From: Anisus vortex
Lineage: Eukaryota > Mollusca > Gastropoda > Planorbidae
DNA: 64,000 nt
Direction: 5' to 3'
Assembly (NCBI GenBank): GCA_949126835.1
Contig: OX421497.1
Span: 41,934,226-41,998,225, forward strand
Position numbers and translations under genes: made by a program. Positions 31,400 to 43,869 of this stretch are shown piece after piece. Position 1 is the first letter of the stretch. Every line of letters starts with the position of its first letter. The notes under the pieces were generated by a model, which worked only from the letters and a program-made list of their open reading frames with translations, ran no database searches and was not told the origin of the DNA.

Positions 31400-34300
31400 T
31401 CAAGAAACAACTGGTTTCCACGGAGTCCTAGGCTGAAATCCCTTACTGCTATCAGGGCCCCTTGGGTTGCGGACTATGATTACTTTGTACGATGTGTTAT
31501 CCTCTGTAATACTTTTTAAGCGGCTCAGTAGACGTTCAGGGCGGCGAGTGTCTCTAAAATGTTTACAAACAATGAGAAAGGTAAACATTAAGTATGTAAT
31601 ATTTGTGGGGAAAAAAGGAAGATTTAATGAATCTTATCTACGTATAGAACTATAGGACTAATAGACCACCAGAGAAGCCACTAAGCTATGAGGGACAAAC
31701 AACATATATATCAAGTTGGATGTTTGTGTCAATTTCAATGCCCATTGGTCAATATCAAGAACCGCAACCTCATTGCCTTAAAGGCCGATATAACTTTTGC
31801 GACTTTTTTCTTCCCACTCACGTACTCCGTAGTATAGTGTTTAGAATTCTGGCCTGGCACCCAAAGGGCCTGGGTTCGATTCTCTTTATTGTAATGAAAA
31901 TTTAGGCTAATTGTTACTCCTGTGCAATAAGCTACTTTCATATACACTATTTGAAGTTCTGAACAGTACTTACGTTATTTTACGCAAGCTACAAGCAGAG
32001 TATTTTCCATTTCTTTGGTTTTGTACTAAGACAAATTCCACTTCATCTCCAGGCTGGATGACTGCACTGTCATGGACTTCGGTCATATGGAAGAAAAGTT
32101 TCTTGCCTTCTCCCACTTCATAGTTGATGAAACCATACTATTGAACAGAAAGTACATATAAAATTATTCATACATGATGAAACTATACTATTGAACAAGA
32201 AATACATATACAATTATTCATAGTTGATGAAACTATACTATTAAACAAGAAATACATATACAATTATTCATAGTGGATGAAACCATTCTATTAAACAAGA
32301 AATACATATACAATTATTCATAGTGGATGAAACCATTCTATTAAACAAGAAATACATATACAATTATTCATAGTTGATGAAACCATTCTATTAAACAAGA
32401 AATACATATACAATTATTCATAGTGGATGAAACCATACTATTAAACAAGAAATACATATATACAATTATTCATAGTTGAATGAAACCATTCTATTAAACA
32501 AGAAATACATATATAATTATTCATAGTTGATGAAACTATACTATTGAACAGAATGTTAATGCACAATTATTTCATAGTTGATGATATACAATTGAACATA
32601 AGTAAATTCACATTAGCACATTGTTTAAAGTTAAACAAGCAAAAACTAAACTATTTTAACAAAAATGTCACCTCCCCATGTCAATGACACAGGGGTTAAA
32701 AACTTTGTCCAGAACACTAGTATGATAGAAGCCTATTTTTTTATTCAACAGGTACAAGAAGTCTGCATATATTTTCTCAACCCACAGGCCCTATTGCTAG
32801 TCTTTTCTTTATTGCTCCAATGTTTTTAAGAAGTTAAATTTTTCCTTTGTTTTTGCTTTTAACAAATAATATTTTTTTAATTATAAGAAATTTTATTAGT
32901 TAGATTGACACCAAAGATTCACAAGATCAAAAACAAGTTTAATTTTTTTGAAGAAAGGGAATGTTATATAAATTTTGTCTAGGAAATATTCATAGAATTG
33001 TACATGGTTATGTTATTAAGTAGAAATAAACTACGTGGCAGAAAAGAAAATACATCACAGAGACATGTAACCCACAAATAAAAAATACTTGGCAATGTTA
33101 AATAGAACTCTAGCTTGGTAAACAAACTTTAGAATATTTCTACAAAATGGAAGTTGAAGTTACAGTAAAGTTATTATAAAGCTCATAAATGAATTTTAAA
33201 CAGTACTAAGTAAAACAAGGTATTTGTGTACCTGGCCCTTCACAGAATCCACTTTTGCCCTAATAAATTTGCGAAGAGCCCCAATGTTAATCGCCCTCAA
33301 ACTTCCGTCTTTTTTAGTGCGTGCAACCTGAAATCTGACAACATCATCTTTTTGAAGAAAATCTCTCTTGTCAGCTAAACTTGTGATTCCATAAGGATAG
33401 GGCTCATCCATATCATTGCCATCTGTTTTTGGGGAAAAAATAAATGACGAATTATTTCAACAGGGTTCGATGTGTAAAAAAAATAAAACTTTATTATTTA
33501 CTGCTACAGAAAGTGTAGTGAAGAAATGAAACATTTTATAACACATACCATCATCCATTGCTTGCACAAGTCCACAATACTCTTCTTGATCTGTATTCAC
33601 AATTCTCATTGGACGGATTATTCGCCCCTGTAAAGTCCCCTTTTCATTCACAGTTTCCTTTCAAAAAAAAAAGAAAACAATGTGAAAAATGTCCATTAAG
33701 CAAGCCATTTTTTTCAGATTTAGAAAAAGGATACCAAAGTAATTCTACTTCCTGCAACCTACATCAGGTGCTATGGTGCCTCTGGCAAGCTTTCGAATAT
33801 TCTCAGCACTGACTTTGGTAGTTTTTCTGGCCAATGTGTACTCCATTTCATCCCCAAGCTCTAGGTCATTTGTGTCACCATTGAAAGAACTGTAGAAGAC
33901 ATAAACACATTTGCCAACAACAAATAAGACTGCCTGAAACAGGCTTTCACTTCAACTGTGTACAGTAAGTTACAGGGAGTTTATGAAAGATTTTGTAACA
34001 TACAAAAAAATCCATGTAAATCCAATTTAAATAAAAAGTAAAAAGAAAACATTTTATAAATGTATTGAAACAAAGAAATTTACCATTAAAAGAAAACTGG
34101 TTATTGATAAATATCACAAAAAGAAAGTATACAAACTAAAGAAATATCTTATGGAATCACTAATGAATTCTTAATAGACAATGGAGATAAGTCCAGATAT
34201 ATATAGAAAGATAATGACTTGAAAGGAAGGAAACAAACCCCAACCCACAAAGATTAAATAAAATAATGTTATGAAAAATTCATAAGTTTACTAAATAACT

Positions 34301-37300
34301 AATACAAATTAGTCACAGAAATGTGAAAGTTCAGCCTTGTCAGCAGAATGATTGTGCTACTATTGCTTTAAAGCAGCAGATGTAAAATTTCACACAAGTA
34401 CCCAAAAAAAAAAAAAAAAGCATGTACAGTACCTAAAATGAAAGAAGACTTCTTTTTCGTGATCAGCTGTCTCAATGAAGCCATAGTTTTCTTTCAGCGT
34501 GGCTATGAATCCGTGGCAACGGCCAGCAATGTTCCGGAGTACAACCCGCACCTTCACAGCCTGTTTTTTACTTGTAGCCTTAATCTCGCCAATTTGAAAG
34601 TCAACCTGAAAAAATGCAAGAGTTGTAAACACACATACACGTGGACAAATCTTTGAAAATTGTCAGATTTTGTTAGCGCAACCACATCAACGACAGCCGC
34701 ATACCTTGTCACCAAAATGAGGCATATTGTTTTGATCTGTCACGTCCTTCAAATAGTATGGTATCTGTTGTATGTTGCCTTCGTAGTCATAGATTATATT
34801 CCCCGGCTCACCATCTTTATTTTTCCCTATTAGAAAAATAAATTTAAAGATAAACAACCTCTAATGAGCACTAAATTAACTAATCTATCTTCCTAAATCA
34901 AATGTAAGTAACTCGACATAATAAAATTGAATACTATAAGGGTTATAGAAGCCTCACCTGGACTTTTGTGAGTTGCTGGTTCTTTGTCTATTGTACCAAT
35001 ATAGACAGCAGGCAGAATGTTCACTAAAGATAGTGATCCTTTGGCCAAATGTTTTATTCGTGTGGCCACTTGTCGTGAGGGTTCTGAAGAATCCTTGAAG
35101 ACAACAGCAAACATATTTATAAGCCCCTGTGAGTGAACTATTGTGGGATATGACAAACAACTAGAGAAATGATACACTAGTAACTAACCTGCTCAACGGT
35201 AAATTGTAGTTCACTAGTAACTAACCTGGTCAAAAGTAAATCGTAGTTCACTAGTAACTAACCTGGTCAACAGTGAAATGTAGTTCACAAATAACTAACC
35301 TGGTCAACAGTAAAATGTAGTTTACTAGTAACTAACCTGGTCAAAAGTAAATCGTAGTTCAATAGTAACTAACCTGGTCAACAGTGAAATGTAGTTCACA
35401 AATAACTAACCTGGTCAACAGTAAATTGTAGTTCACTAGTAACTAACCTGGTCAACAGTAAATTGTAGTTCACTAGTAACTAACCTGGTCAACAGTAAAT
35501 TGTAGTTCACTAGTAACTAACCTGGTCAACAATAAATTGTAGTTCACTAGTAACTAACCTGGTCAACAGTAAATTGTAGTTTACTAGTAACTAACCTGGT
35601 CAACAATAAATTGTAGTTTACTAATAATTAACCTGGTCAACAATAAATTGTAGTTCACTAGTAACTAACCTGGTCAACAATAAATTGTAGTTCACTAGTA
35701 ACTAACCTGGTCAACAATAAATTGTAGTTCACTAGTAACTAACCTGGTCAACAATAAATTGTAGTTCACTAGTAACTAACCTGGTCAACAGTAAATTGTA
35801 GTTCATCTTGCAGTCTTGGGCTGTAAGTCAAATCCATAAATTCACTGAAGTGGAAGAACATCCGAGCGTCACGATCAGCACAATAAATAAAGCCATAACC
35901 ATCTTTCAAAGAAACTATCACACCCTAAGGATAGAAATTAAAAAAACAGTCTTGACATTTCTAGATTTAATGTTGTCCATACCAGTTTTTATTCACATCA
36001 AACCTCTAACTTCATAACATGAACAATTTATTAAATCTTAAATAAAGTCAATAAAATAAAGATACACAATAAAAGAAAAACATACAGTGTCTCTAATTTC
36101 CCCAGAATACTGGAAAGTTTCCTCTAACAAGGCAATGTTGGTTGCCCGCTGAAGTTTATCACGTCGATCTGTAGCAATCTGAAATTCTACCGTGTCACCT
36201 TGTAATACAGTGCACTCCCCTCTTTGGTCTTTTTCACCAAATGGAATTTCAATTAACCTGAAATGTTAAAGTCTTGTCTTGGTAAAATAAATATTTAAAT
36301 TATCTTTTTTTATTTAAAAATAAATATTTGCTGAATGTGCATATTTTTACAATTTCTTTAAATCTTCTTTAAATTTTATAAAGCTTTTTTTTTTCTGAAG
36401 AGAACCAAAGACATATATGATAAATAAACTTGGATAATGAATACGGTTTCTAAATTGGCTCATAATTCTCCACTGTTTAGAGATACAGATTCAGAATACA
36501 TTAATAACTGATTAAAATCAGCCTGCAATAAATATTGAACATAAAAAAGTTATGTTTTTGTTTGTATTTGGGAGTGCTTGACTCACATGTTTCCATCATC
36601 TAAAAGAATGCAAACAGTCGGTTAATAGAATGGTTGCAATTTGTTATATGGCAAGCATTGAAGTTAAGCATTTAAAAAAAGTAACTGCTCGTATTTTTTT
36701 ATTTCTCTGTTTGGTTCACCTTCTTACATTCCATTTTGTTAATAATGAATGGACAGAAAGACCCTTTCTTTGTTTTTGTTATGGTGTCAATATGGTGTCT
36801 TTAAATTGTTCGGTGTATGGAACTAATGAAGTTGATGTGAGGTGGTTTTTAAGGGGTTAAAGTCAATATAACTCAAACAAACATTTGAAAAAAAACTGAC
36901 CCTTTGGGAGTTTCATACATAATCCTTCCAGCCAAAGCCTCGCTAGGTCGTCGGTTGGTTGATTTGATCATTTTCAATACTTTTCCTTTCACCATTTCCA
37001 CAGCTATGTCTTCAAAAATGACAGTTCCTTCAGGGAGACGTTCTATTTCTACGGCTACTTCTTTATTCTGCATTGACAAAACACACAAAAAAATATCAGC
37101 TACACAAAATGTACACGTACAAAAAAATATCAGCTACACAAAATGTACACATACAAAAAAATATCAGCTACATAAAATGTACACATACAAAAAAATATCA
37201 GCTACACAAAATGTACACATACAAAAAAATATCAGCTACACAAAATGTACACATACAAAAAAATATCAGCTACATAAAATGTACACATACAAAAAAAAAT

Positions 37301-39399
37301 ATTTATTTTTACAGACACGGGTCATAGGTCCAGGGAGAAAAGTGTAAACTTACGTTTCTGATCTGTATGCCAAATGACACGTCGTCGCCCAATATAAGTT
37401 CACTGATGTCACCTTTGAACTCACTGTAGTGAAAGAAAATCTCTTTCACAATGTCAGCGCGCTCTATGAAACCGAACGTGTCCTTCATGGAGCACACAAC
37501 ACCGACATATCTGTGAGTTGCAGACTCAAGGGACTCAACGTTCCTGGCACGAATTTTGCCATCTCTGGTGAAGTTCAAAGTTGAATCATTAATTTTGTAT
37601 CTGACATGAACACTAAGGAACAAATACACTTTTTAAGTAAAATTAAAGTATCCCGTCTGACAAATTGATTTATAGGGCCGATGAAGCAGTGAACTAGGGG
37701 ATCATGCTCAGCCACCTTTACATTATCCCAAATTAAGTCAGGTACCCATCCGAGCCGGGTAGACTCAGGGACACCCTCCAGACCAGGAACAATCCTAGCC
37801 TTAACCAGGATTCAAACCCAGGACTCTGAGGACCTTGGGTACGCCAGCCAAACGTACATCACCATGCCCCATAATATGCATTTTAGTTGTTTAAAAAAAC
37901 TGCTTTGACACTAATTTTTTTATATTTTATTCTACCTTTTGTCTGTAGCAATTTGAAAAAGGACATCATCGCCTGATTTGGGAGTGGTGGAATTACCAAC
38001 CACATCCTCGAGGCCGTACGGCAAGAAGAAACATTCACCATTGTGGACATAGGTGACTCGCCCCAATCCATCTTGAGTTCCAGGAATAGTGCCCTAAAGC
38101 AGAGAATAAAATTCAATGAGAAACAAATTCATTTCTAAAACAATGTGTGGGGAAAAATGAACCTTATTTGAAATGTTTTTGTCTATATACAGATTGTCAA
38201 TCATTACATTTTTCTGCTTCACCAGCTTAGCTTCTTGGACAATTGTTCCCTGGACTTTTTCATCATTCACAATTTCTGGTGACACCATGGATGGATCTAT
38301 TTTTACAACACCTACTGCCACTGGTTTTCCTGTTCTGCGGTCATATGACATCTGAAATTCCACTGCCTCTAAAATTTCAAAAGCCAAATTTGTATCTTTA
38401 ATTATGCAATCTCATAAAAGTGAACGATAGAAAATCATGGAACACTAAGCCAATAAAAGATTTTTTTTTTAAAAGGAATTCTTAAAAAAATTACCATCTT
38501 TGTTCAAACAGGGACATTCAACAACTTTTTAAGATTGTTAGTAAATGTTCAAAAGGAAGAGTTTTGATAAACAACCATATTTTTGAAATATTATAAAGTT
38601 TTACCTCCAATTTTTAGTGTTTCCACATTGCCATTGTACTCAGAATAATGGAAAAACAGTCTAGCTTCTCTATCACAGCACGTAATAAACCCATAGGAAT
38701 GCTGCAATTAAAAAATAACCTCAATTAATTTGCATCATTGACAAACCTGACAACTTTAAAACTATTTGCTCATGAAATAGAAAGAAAGAAAGAAACATTC
38801 AGTTTTTCGCTTGTGTAAGAAACAATTATTCTAAACACAGTTTCACACTACTAAAGCTTTAAATTGTTGGTATCTTTAGAAAGTGAAATCATGAGAAACC
38901 TGTTTCTTGTCAATAGTGCCGGTTTCCCTAACTCTAGGGAAGCCAGGTGTCGCCGGTTGCATCTCAGCATTTACATTCATGTTAACACTGGGATTTTGAT
39001 GGATGGCTATTATGGTTGGATCCTGGACAGGCGGCTGGAATTTCTGTTCAAAATTACAAATAATAAATAACCTGATCATTTAAAAAACGAACCAAAAAAT
39101 TAATCAAAATCATATTAAACTGCAATTCTGCTAGTCTTAAAACTACATTAAATGTGCTAGTCTTAAGACTACACTAAATGAGCTAATGTTAAGACTACAC
39201 TACTTGTACTAATCTTAAAACTATACAACTTGTGCTAATCTTAAAACAAAACTATACAACTTGTGCTAATCTTAAAACTAGACTACTTGTGCTAGTCTTA
39301 AAACTACACAACTTGTGCTAGTTTTAAAACTACACTAAGTGTGCATGGCTATAATAATTTATTTACCTTCCACTGAGGACTTGGTTTCTTCACAGACAT
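31400..39399 (-). CDS. CSDE1: Cold shock domain-containing protein E1 (CSDE1/UNR), complete, 17 coding exons
   Basis: Cytoplasmic RNA-binding regulator of mRNA translation and turnover in characterised orthologues. Exons in transcript order: 39399-39367, 39043-38900, 38701-38605, 38368-38163, 38093-37936, 37564-37354, 37067-36901, 36257-36086, 35924-35781, 35093-34958, 34826-34705, 34605-34433, 33889-33763, 33657-33549, 33422-33232, 32137-31974, 31553-31400. All phases agree, giving 835 aa. Canonical cold shock domains carry the FGFI-like and FFH RNA-binding motifs: YGFITC at 62-67 with LFFHY, FGFIER at 243-248 with IFFHY, YGFIYC at 406-411 with MFFHF, YGFIET at 571-576 with VFFHF, YGFINY at 731-736 with LFFHM. 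They alternate with degenerate non-canonical domains, as in vertebrate CSDE1. The C-terminus has the SUZ-C signature (NPRGPDSSKGF). Exon 13 must use the donor at 33762 (gtaggt), because the adjacent gttgca donor would break the frame. Exon 9 and exon 16 borders are duplicated in flanking minisatellites. The N-terminal 50 residues differ from vertebrate forms. Confidence 0.97.
32117..32600 (-). repeat. 50-bp minisatellite duplicating the exon 16 splice acceptor of CSDE1, about 9 decoy copies
   Basis: The genuine exon 16 begins at 32137 (minus: ATAG|TATGGTTTCATCAAC). The first 21 exonic bases plus the acceptor and its pyrimidine-containing lead recur at about 32167-32187, 32217, 32267, 32317, 32367, 32417, 32469, 32520 and, diverged, 32573. 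In every copy the exonic part is followed by TAA in the exon frame. Confidence 0.9.
35182..35805 (-). repeat. 37-bp minisatellite duplicating the exon 9 end and splice donor of CSDE1, 17 copies including the genuine one
   Basis: Each 37-bp unit consists of the last 25 coding bases of exon 9 (35781-35805) and 12 intronic bases beginning gttagttac. The junction word aacctg (inverse of CAG|gtt) recurs at 35186, 35223, 35260 and so on to 35778 with no spacing error. Read through, each unit gives CAG GTT AGT TAC TAG. Confidence 0.95.
37086..37292. repeat. 34-bp minisatellite, 6 copies
   Basis: Unit ATATCAGCTACACAAAATGT plus ACACATACAAAAAA, directly upstream of the exon 7 acceptor of CSDE1 (intron 6). 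It creates an open but meaningless repeat frame on the plus strand. Confidence 0.9.
37651..37872 (-). mobile_element. SINE, family A (intron 5 of CSDE1)
   Basis: Inverse copy, nearly complete: GGGCCGATGAAGCAGTGAAC, AAGTCAGGTACCCATCCGAG, CCAGGATTCAAACCCAGG. It has the same orientation relative to CSDE1 as a sense insertion. Confidence 0.8.
39120..39350. repeat. Irregular 26 to 34-bp tandem repeat
   Basis: Repeats of GTGCTAGTCTTAAAACTACA with length variation, in the first coding intron of CSDE1, just before the start-codon exon's donor. Confidence 0.8.
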
Positions 39400-41864
39400 T
39401 GAAGATTTTAACTAATGTTTGTACTTGTATGTGACAGAAATCCACTAATTCTAGAAGTTAGACTTTTTGCATGAAACAAACTAAGATTAATTTCCCAGAA
39501 CAAAACTATGGTCCATAATCTCAGTGATAATAATTCTTCTTGACTTCCTAAATTGTTGCGTTTGCTTGGTCCTCAGATATACAGTGAGTGCGGAGAAGCT
39601 CTTTGTGAATGGGCACAAGTTGATTCGTAGTTGCAATTTGATTCCTTAAACTTAGCGTCACAAGTGGTTTAACCTTATAATATCTGAAGTTTTAGCCGAA
39701 AGTAATTTAAAGTGTGCTGAAAAGTATGAAAAGAGTGTCAATAAATTTAAAGTCATCTATATATATTTGGTGTGTATATATATGCTAGCAGATATCCAAT
39801 GTAGTGCATTTGAAAATGTATTTCATCATATAATTTAACAAATTCGCACTAGGTTGAGTTTTCAAAAAAAAAGTTACACATTTATTTTCTCTACTTTGTG
39901 TACATTTGTCATGTATTGTAGCTTACATTTTCTTAGGATTTTATGTTACTGAAGTCACATGTTCTGCTTAGCAGTAAATATATATGACAGGTATCGTTAG
40001 TAGCGTTCAAAGTGTTTCTGTTTTGTAGATATAAACATTTTAACTAACTAAAATTGTATATTTTTAATACAATCTGTAAGGTACATAAAGTTTGGTCTGC
40101 CAGAAAATAACAAGGCAAGGGGTGTAACTCAACTATAAGCCAGCTTTAGTTTTCCTTCTTTGTCTTTGTTATTCGGATTTCATTCCTTAAAAATTCACAA
40201 CTTTTTCATTTTTACTCAATTTTAATAAATGATATAATAATGGAATCCTCTCTTTAATACCTTTCTATTGGTATATAGCAAAAAAATATTTATTTATTTT
40301 GAAAATTTCATGTCACGTTTAGAAAAGTTGGGTTAGGCCTGCTAATTCTGCGTAAACCTTTTGGAGGCGTTAAACGGATACTGCTCCGCATAACACTAAA
40401 CATTACGCACAGATTTATTCCCACTGCCTATATAACGCAGATAAAAATGAAAAATGATCTACAGTAGGCCTAGTTTTAGTGTTTTCTTAGTCATAAAAGT
40501 CTTAGCCTAGTAATTAGACCTTAATTTTTGCCAACACTCAGTCATGCAGTAGACTATGTCTTTTTATTTATTTTTAAAGTTAGGACTATCCCTGGCCCTA
40601 ACTGAGTATCGAACTTACACTTGTCGCCCGCATATCTAAAATAGGCCTATAATTATTAGATTTTACTTACTGAAAACATTTAAAAAATGTTTAAGTCTCA
40701 AATTCTTTATAATCTTTAAAAAAAAGTAATAAGTAATATTATTGTAATATTAAAAGAAATGTAAAAAACTAGCCTCCCTATCGGCCTATCGCTATTATAT
40801 AACAAAAGTTTTCAGTGGGGCACATTTATAACACCCATCTCCAACATGTCTAAAATTTATAATAAGGCCCCTATTTATTATATTTTACTTATTGAAACCA
40901 TTTTTGGAAAGTTTTAAGTCCTGAAATTCTTTACAATTTATTATTATGGAAATGTAAAAAAAAAAAGTGTATTCTTAGTATCGCTATGACTGATATTACT
41001 ATTACAAAAAAAGAGAAAAAAAGGCATCAGTGAAGAATAGAACCCAGATCACATGCATGGCAGTCCAGGTCGCCAACCGCTAAGCCTAAGCTAGGACAGA
41101 TACATATAGGCCTATGTAGAAAGATAGATGAAAGTCAAATAAGACACAAAAATCGTACTTTATAACTTTATAGATATATAGTTAAATAAAATTGAGATTA
41201 ACAGCACACCCCACTTGTCTTTGGGCTTTTTAAAGGAGCAACATTAAAAATCTTCGAACGAAGCAAAGCACGATCTTTTCTCAATCGATATTAAAAAATG
41301 CACGCCGGTAAATGCCAACCAATCGACTGTTTGATAAACGTAATGATCGTTACACGACTAGCCGCAAAATATCTCTGCATAACACTGAGCGTTATACACA
41401 GCATTCTCATTCTCCGTATAATGTATAATCACTCTATACTCTATAATTCTATAAACATTTCATTCTCAAGTTTGGCTTCTTAAACTCTCAAGTATTTTTG
41501 TAACTCATTTATATAATAATTATTAACGTAGTCTGCAGAAAGAAAAAAATCTCTTTGCACTTTTAACCATTTTTATCAGTTCCCTTTATGTTGTTTTTTC
41601 TCAATCATGCCCAAGCCCAATCATACCCAATGTAAAGTTTAAGAAAAAAGCATGATCAAAAACAAAACCAGTGGCAGTGCTCAGTGGCAATGCCAGTGGT
41701 CAACCACACAGATGTTGTCATTTTTAAATCGGCTTGCAAACTGCAATTATGCAAAGGCACTTTTAAATCAAGTTTCTAAAATTGTTTTAGGAAATAATTT
41801 TACGAAATTATGCAAAGCTAAATGCAATCATCTGAACATTTCGAATTAGTCGTGCTGATCTTAC
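39400..41864. other. Presumed first intron/5' UTR region of CSDE1
   Basis: No coding exon recognised. A tRNA-like block on the minus strand at about 41035-41105 (GGGTTCTATTC B box, TTAGCGGTTGGCGACC A-box-like) is probably a SINE head. Otherwise AT-rich unique sequence. Confidence 0.45.
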
Positions 41865-41910
41865 CCCAGACAGCACTTCACTGCAGGGATGCCGCCATCT
41901 TAGATATCGA
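41865..41910 (-). promoter_or_regulatory. Probable CSDE1 core promoter and non-coding first exon with YY1/TISU element and 6-codon uORF
   Basis: The minus strand reads AAGATGGCGGC at about 41902-41892, the YY1/TISU initiator consensus found near start sites of many animal housekeeping genes. Thirty bases downstream comes a good donor (GGG|gtaagat, exon end at 41865). This fits a short first exon of CSDE1 spliced to the start-codon exon near 39.4 kb. The ATG inside the element opens a six-codon frame (MAASLQ) that stops at 41878-41880, before the donor. The position of transcription start is inferred, not shown. Confidence 0.6.
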
Positions 41911-42334
41911 TTTTGATTGCCAGATTCTTCTGCAGATTTATTACAACAATTATCATTAGCCTATAGTTCTTTTTTCAAACAAATTTGTCTGTGTTTTGTT
42001 TGTGTGTCATTAATTTGTATTAATTATTGTTCAATAATGAAAACTGGTTTAAAATTTTTTAATGTATCTGAAGCTTAGAGTTTTAGATATTAATATTAAT
42101 ATTATGGTTGCGCTTTAACTTTTTTTTTCATTTTCCATCATTCTCATAAATAACGGTAACTTGTACTAATTTATATGTTCAGAATATATGACTCCTTAAA
42201 TGTTTATGTAATTTCCTAATGAGTTTTAATAATTAAATGTGCAAGTGACTTTTATTATATATTACGCTTAGTGGATAACCATATAACCATATTTGTTATT
42301 AAATTGGTTTCGCTTCAGTCAAGAAGAAAACAAA

Positions 42335-42365
42335 TGTAGCTGACGTCACAATACGGAAGTCAACA
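42335..42365 (+). promoter_or_regulatory. CRE plus ETS-like motif pair, candidate CHMP2A promoter
   Basis: A palindromic TGACGTCA (42341-42348) lies six bases before ACGGAAGT (an ETS-type core, 42353-42360). The pair sits in the intergenic interval between the putative CSDE1 first exon (minus) and the CHMP2A 5' UTR acceptor at 43713 (plus). Such pairs are common in housekeeping promoters. The first exon of CHMP2A was not identified, so the assignment is tentative. Confidence 0.4.
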
Positions 42366-43259
42366 AAAATTTCTAAAAATAAATATATGAGTAAAAACAT
42401 TGTGTCACATCAAGTCCAAAGCAAACTAATTTGACTTCTTCATTTTTTAATAAGTTCTTTCTCTCTCTTTTAATCATGTGAGTTTGCAAGTTTTTTTGTG
42501 TTTTTTTTTTACATTTTGTTGTTCAAACAGCTTACATAATTAACGAAACATATAGGACAGACATGAAATAGAATTAATAAGAATAGACATTAATTTCATT
42601 AAATTTAAATTATTAATTCATTAATCATTAAAATGATTTTTAAAAGTTTTGGATGGAGAGCCGAGGAGAATGACAGATGATGAGGAGATGAATCAATGAT
42701 ACTCGTACTTGTGTTTCTGATTAATAACTTTATTCATTATATCATTATTCATTATGCCTATTTCACTGACCATTGACATTTTCATGACATTAGGCCTAAT
42801 ATCATAAATAATAACACTAACACAGACATACATTTACATCATAACAGACATTCTGAGACATAGTACATAGTAACATACACAGTCATAGACACAGTCTGAC
42901 TGTGCTGTATTAATATAGTGATTATTAGTGTAGGTACTATTGACTATTGTATTGTCTATTTAAAGTCTATTGTCGGTAAGATAAAAAAATAATAATAATG
43001 AATAAAATAATAATCATGTCACTGTCTATTGTTGAGTTGGTGTTGGTAGAAAAAGTGTCAAGTGATTTAGCCTAAGTTGATAGGCCTACCTAAGTCTAAG
43101 CTAAAATTAGTTAAAAATTAGTTATCTTACATTATGTGTTAGAACTCTTTCTATAAATTTATAAAGATAGAAGATTTAAAAGATTAATCATAATTAATGC
43201 ATCCTGTTAAGCTAGTAGGCTATAATGCTTATGATTAGGCCTAGGCCTATGCCCTATGC

Positions 43260-43460
43260 TTTTAAGATATCTGTGGTCTGAGTCTAAACTTGCATTTTTA
43301 TTTAGTGTTTGAAATGATGTTAATATTGTTAAAAGTTACTAGTTTTCCTGGTTTGTTCAGGTAACCTATTAACTATTATAATAATTATATCCTATGCCCG
43401 GATGCCAATCGAGAAGAAAGAGTACCTATTTTTAAACTTAATGCTTTTGTTCTTGCTTGT
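43260..43460 (-). mobile_element. Non-LTR retrotransposon 3' fragment
   Basis: Inverse of the terminal ORF and tail region: GTTTGAAATGATGTTAATAT, TTTCCTGGTTTGTTCAGGTA, GGATGCCAATCGAGAAGAAA. It corresponds to 54640-54730. Confidence 0.6.
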
Positions 43461-43713
43461 TTGTTAATTTAATGTAATAGAGCAACAGAGTCAGCTATAT
43501 GATAGATGACATTTAAAATGTAAAGACTGGAATACAAATGTCAGGTTGGATCACTTGAATTAAGCATGACATGGCAGTTCAAGTGCCGCTGATAATTATA
43601 TTTATTATTTATTTAGACTAGACCCAGGAAGATACAGACTGATATTGAGTATAGTTATTTCATTTTTTCTTACAATTTTGTATTTACTCAGAATTTACTG
43701 TTTTATCTTTCAG

Positions 43714-43869
43714 GTTCCTAACAAAATATTTCTAAGGAAATCATCGAAGCTCAGTGACTAGTGTTTGATTCTCTATGCAAAATTTGTGTGATAGACTCAA
43801 GGGAAGACCTATCCTATAGCATTTTTTTTTTTGTTTAGTTTTTGAACTTCATTTATTTATTAAATCACA
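43714..43869 (+). other. CHMP2A: CHMP2A 5' UTR segment of the start-codon exon
   Basis: A pyrimidine-rich acceptor (ttttatctttcag, ending 43713) precedes 156 bases of untranslated sequence that runs into the ATG at 43870. This implies at least one further upstream non-coding exon. Confidence 0.6.

Larger units (their letters stand above)
41911..43713. other. Intergenic/5' region of CHMP2A
   Basis: No coding exon. It holds the CRE/ETS pair at 42341-42360 and an inverse LINE fragment at 43260-43460. A purine-rich segment near 42650-42700 could be transcribed leader but has no clear donor. Confidence 0.4.

Noticed and set aside
36904..37347. 147-codon open frame with repeated YQLHKMYTYKK-type peptide
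   Set aside because: It is the plus-strand reading of CSDE1 exon 7 followed by the 34-bp minisatellite. Repetition of a short unit keeps it open; there is no evidence of coding.
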